Part shown: positions 61,113 through 64,000 of the stretch, piece by piece | Layout: each line of letters opens with the position of its first letter | Position numbering within the stretch: position 1 is the first letter of the stretch | Assembly (NCBI RefSeq): GCF_021390515.1 | Contig: NZ_JAJUXI010000008.1 | Coordinates: forward strand, 186,001 to 250,000 | Direction of reading: 5' to 3' | From: Dyadobacter sp. CY326 | GTDB lineage: Bacteria > Bacteroidota > Bacteroidia > Cytophagales > Spirosomataceae | Length of the DNA: 64,000 nt | Position numbers and translations under genes: made by a program | Notes under the pieces: generated by a model | Database searches by the model: none | What the model was told of the DNA's origin: nothing | Seen by the model: only the letters and a program-made list of their open reading frames with translations

Positions 61113-64000
61113 TTAAAAGCCAAGGTTAAGACCGATTGTGTACACTTTTGCATTGGGATAAGAACCGCGGTCGATGCCTATGGCGGTGTCCGTTCCTGAG
61201 CCTACATTGCTGGATTCCGGATCGGGTCCGGTGTATTTTGTGAATGTCAAAACATTGGTCGCACTCGCAAAAACGCGCACGGTGGCTTTGTCCTTGAAAA
61301 TCGAAGTCGGCACATTATAAGAAAGGCTTATATTTTTCAACCTTACAAAACTGCCGTTTTCCACAAATCGGCTCGACTGCGTGAATGGCTGATATGTTTT
61401 TGTAAAGGCAGGAATATCCGAATTCTCGTTGCCAGGGCGATAATAATCTCTGATCTCCGTCAGCAAAAACTGTCGTGCTTCGCCCGAGCCGGACATCGCG
61501 CCTGCTCTTGTGTAGTTCAGCTTATCCAATCCAAATGCGCCCTGGAAGAACACATTCAATGTTAATCCGCTGTATACAAATGTGTTATTCCAACCACCCG
61601 TCAATGTTGGAAATGCGCGGCCTACGATTTGGAAATCGTCCGTCGTAATCGCATTGTCGCCATTTACATCTTCATAACGCGGATCCCCCGGCACGCGGCC
61701 TTGTTTTGCGGCCGCATCAGCATCGGCCTGTTTGAATGTTCCCAGATAATTCAGCCCCCAGTAAGAACCCAGCGGCTCACCCGGTTTCAGCATAAATTCA
61801 TTGGTAATCGACATTCCGCCACCTGCGCCCGTGCCCGTTCCCAGGCGCGGCAAACCACCCAGACTAAGCACCTGATTTTTTAATGTGGAGAAATTCAGAT
61901 TTGTTTCCCAGCCAAATTTTCCGCTTTCAATAGGCGTTCCGCCGATCGCAAATTCAAAGCCTTTGTTCTCGATCTCACCCACATTTCTGGTTTGCGTTCC
62001 GCCGCCTGCATAGTTGGGCAGCGCCACATTAAGCAGTAAATCTGTTGTGTTTTTGTGAAAATAATCGGCTTCCACGTGCAAGCGGCCATTCAGGAATTCC
62101 ATTTCAATGCCGACGTCCGTTTGCTTCGTTGTTTCCCATTTCAGGTTTTTGTTTCCCTGATTTCCCTGGATCACGCCGGCCGTCACTGCAGTGTTATTGA
62201 AAGCCATTTGGGTTGTGCTGTATGCCGACAATGTTGCATAAGGGTTAATCGCCTGACTTCCTGTCATTCCCCAGCTTCCGCGCAGTTTTAGGTTGCTGAA
62301 CACATTTAGATTTTTGATAAATTCCTCCTCAGAAAGTCTCCACCCGATTGCCAGAGAAGGAAAAACACTGTTTCGGTTATCCTTACTGAACTTGGACGAA
62401 CCGTCCCGCCGGATCGCAGCAGTGAGCAAATATTTGTCTTTGAATGCATAATTAACCCTTCCTAAAAGTGAGAGCAATGTCGATTTTGAAAATGCAGAGT
62501 TAACGGTTGCTGCCGAATTGCCGCCAATGTTGTCGTAACCAAGCTGCGGGAAACGCAGGCCGGTTGCGGTTGCCGTAAAATTTCTGTCTGTAAATTGCTG
62601 CGTTTCCAGAACGGCCACGGCATTAATAGAATGGTTACCAATGGTCGTAGTATAATTCAGCGCGTTGGTATTTTGCAGCGTCACTTGCTCGGATGAATAA
62701 CGCGTTGCGCTTGGGTTGTTGTTGGACAGCCTTTTGCCTGTAAAATTTTTGTTCTGCGCATTCAGATAATTGATCGCGTATTGTAAATCCAGGCTCAGGC
62801 CTTTGATCGGCAGCTGCCAGTTTAATCCGCCGATGGCATTGATGTTCATGCGGTCAATGTCATTGGATTTGTCATATAACTGATCCAGCGGACTTCTGGA
62901 AACGGAACCGATCGGATCGGCGAATGTGGGCTGGCCGTCTTCTCCATATGCAGGTGTTGTCGGCGCCCATTGCAATGCTTCTATCAAAGCGCCGCCGCCG
63001 TCTGTGTTATGATTTGCCGATTTTGCACCCGACAAATTCACGCGCAAAGCAAGCTTTTTGTTAATCTGCGTGTTCAGGTTGGTCCGCAAAACATAGCGCT
63101 TGAATCCGCTGTTCTCCACAATCCCTTTTTGTTTTACATAGTTTCCGGAGATCAGGAAAGAGGTTTTTTCATTTCCGCCTGAAACGGTGATCTGCTGCTG
63201 TGTTCCGCTGCCTTTCCTGTAAACCAGATCCTGCCAGTCGGTGCCGCCGTTTTGTTTAAAATCTGCAATCTGCGCTTCTGTAAATGGTGTGTTGGAACCT
63301 GTTGCAATGGCTCTCGCATTTACGATTTCTGCAAATTCACCTGCGGGCAGAATGTCAAATGTTTTGATCACATTCGAAATGCTTCCCTGGCCTTCGTAAT
63401 TCACTTTCAGTCCTTTTGTTCCTTTTTTGGTGGTGATGATGACAACACCATTCGCGCCCCGACTCCCGTAAATCGAAGTTGAAGCGGCGTCTTTCAGAAT
63501 TTGAAGTGATTCAATATCAGCGGGATTGAGCAAGTTATAGTTCGCGCCCACAAAGCCATCAATCACATACAAAGGATCATTATTTCCCAAAACAGAATTA
63601 GCACCACGCACACGAACCCGGGCATCGCCACCGGGCGCACCATTGGATTGCGTCACCTGCACACCCGCCGCACGACCTTGCAAAACCTGGTCAAGGCGTG
63701 TGATGGGTTGTTGCGAAAATTCTCTTGTGGAAACGACTGACAATGCGCCGGTTACGTCCGTTTTTTTCTGTGTTCCATAACCCACCACAACCAACTCTCC
63801 TAAACTTCTCGACTCCTGCGCAAGCTGCAGATCAATGTTGGTCCGGTTGTTAATGGCAACGGTCTGGCTTTGATATCCGATAAAAGAAAACACCAAACTG
63901 CCATTTCCAGGCGCATTAATCACATAATTTCCGTCTCCATCCGTCACAGTTCCCGTAGAACTTCCGCTAAGCAAAATACTCACACCCGGCAAGGCAACAT
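61113..64000 (-). CDS. susC: SusC/RagA-family TonB-linked outer-membrane protein, 5' end outside the window
   Basis: At least 962 residues of a SusC-like TonB-dependent channel. The frame is open to base 64000, so the signal peptide and the first part of the N-terminal domain are missing. Visible: the end of the carboxypeptidase-like domain (PGVSILLSGSSTGTVTDGDG), the VVVGYGTQKKTDVTGALS segment, the plug with VRVRGANSVLGNNDPLYVID and YGSRGANGVVIITTKKG, and the barrel to the last strand VYTIGLNLGF. Forms the import complex with SusD. First visible gene of the SusC-SusD-dehydrogenase-MFS operon. Confidence 0.95.
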   Translation of the reverse strand, partial: VALPGVSILLSGSSTGTVTDGDGNYVINAPGNGSLVFSFIGYQSQTVAINNRTNIDLQLAQESRSLGELVVVGYGTQKKTDVTGALSVVSTREFSQQPITRLDQVLQGRAAGVQVTQSNGAPGGDARVRVRGANSVLGNNDPLYVIDGFVGANYNLLNPADIESLQILKDAASTSIYGSRGANGVVIITTKKGTKGLKVNYEGQGSISNVIKTFDILPAGEFAEIVNARAIATGSNTPFTEAQIADFKQNGGTDWQDLVYRKGSGTQQQITVSGGNEKTSFLISGNYVKQKGIVENSGFKRYVLRTNLNTQINKKLALRVNLSGAKSANHNTDGGGALIEALQWAPTTPAYGEDGQPTFADPIGSVSRSPLDQLYDKSNDIDRMNINAIGGLNWQLPIKGLSLDLQYAINYLNAQNKNFTGKRLSNNNPSATRYSSEQVTLQNTNALNYTTTIGNHSINAVAVLETQQFTDRNFTATATGLRFPQLGYDNIGGNSAATVNSAFSKSTLLSLLGRVNYAFKDKYLLTAAIRRDGSSKFSKDNRNSVFPSLAIGWRLSEEEFIKNLNVFSNLKLRGSWGMTGSQAINPYATLSAYSTTQMAFNNTAVTAGVIQGNQGNKNLKWETTKQTDVGIEMEFLNGRLHVEADYFHKNTTDLLLNVALPNYAGGGTQTRNVGEIENKGFEFAIGGTPIESGKFGWETNLNFSTLKNQVLSLGGLPRLGTGTGAGGGMSITNEFMLKPGEPLGSYWGLNYLGTFKQADADAAAKQGRVPGDPRYEDVNGDNAITTDDFQIVGRAFPTLTGGWNNTFVYSGLTLNVFFQGAFGLDKLNYTRAGAMSGSGEARQFLLTEIRDYYRPGNENSDIPAFTKTYQPFTQSSRFVENGSFVRLKNISLSYNVPTSIFKDKATVRVFASATNVLTFTKYTGPDPESSNVGSGTDTAIGIDRGSYPNAKVYTIGLNLGF

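Noticed and set aside
1..64000. tRNA, rRNA, riboswitch or CRISPR features
   Set aside because: None was recognised by eye; short RNA genes could still escape without a covariance-model search.

Overview
The window looks like a chromosomal segment of a Bacteroidota bacterium, most likely a cytophagalean of the Dyadobacter/Spirosoma type; the genus is inferred from protein flavour, not tested. The evidence is a SusC/SusD pair, a T9SS-type C-terminal domain, GLPGLI and DUF2490/DUF1080 proteins, two-component propeller sensors, MacB-like permeases without an adjacent ATPase, and many matches to the Bacteroidota -7 box TAnnTTTG. No rRNA, tRNA, CRISPR array or insertion sequence was recognised.

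Left part (1-14 kb): a sulfatase gene remnant, a giant CheB-CheR-PAS histidine kinase with its receiver protein, an SDR/HxlR/luciferase-like monooxygenase cluster in which one SDR is broken by an internal deletion, a GNAT-nitrilase fusion, and a secreted DUF1080 protein followed by a PI-PLC-like protein. Between 14.3 and 14.6 kb lies the tail of a lost XRE antitoxin-type gene.

14-26 kb: an NmrA/SDR/AraC module, a DUF5060-DUF4038 glycoside hydrolase, a two-domain phosphodiesterase-like/alkaline phosphatase fusion, DUF2490, DUF429 and nucleoside hydrolase genes, then an ECF sigma factor, a membrane protein overlapping it (candidate anti-sigma) and an OmpH/Skp-like protein.

26-42 kb: two large FtsX/MacB permeases, a secreted Hcp-like protein with a cell-surface type partner 1 bp downstream, a LytTR regulator and propeller kinase pair, an endonuclease/exonuclease/phosphatase lipoprotein, and an RsbQ-like hydrolase overlapping a PAS histidine kinase.

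42-56 kb: a GH127 arabinofuranosidase-type gene divergent from a GntR regulator, with a tandem operator between them; an OmpR-type kinase/regulator pair divergent from a GLPGLI plus outer-membrane barrel pair, with a 10-bp-phased repeat array between them; Hsp20; a second SDR/AraC module; a DJ-1/PfpI protein and small envelope proteins.

56-64 kb, minus strand: SusC (cut by the window end), SusD, a PQQ-dependent dehydrogenase with a cytochrome c domain, and an MFS sugar-acid-type transporter. Together they suggest outer-membrane capture, periplasmic oxidation and import of the product. The dehydrogenase gene carries a perfect 33-bp palindrome inside its coding sequence, just after the signal segment.
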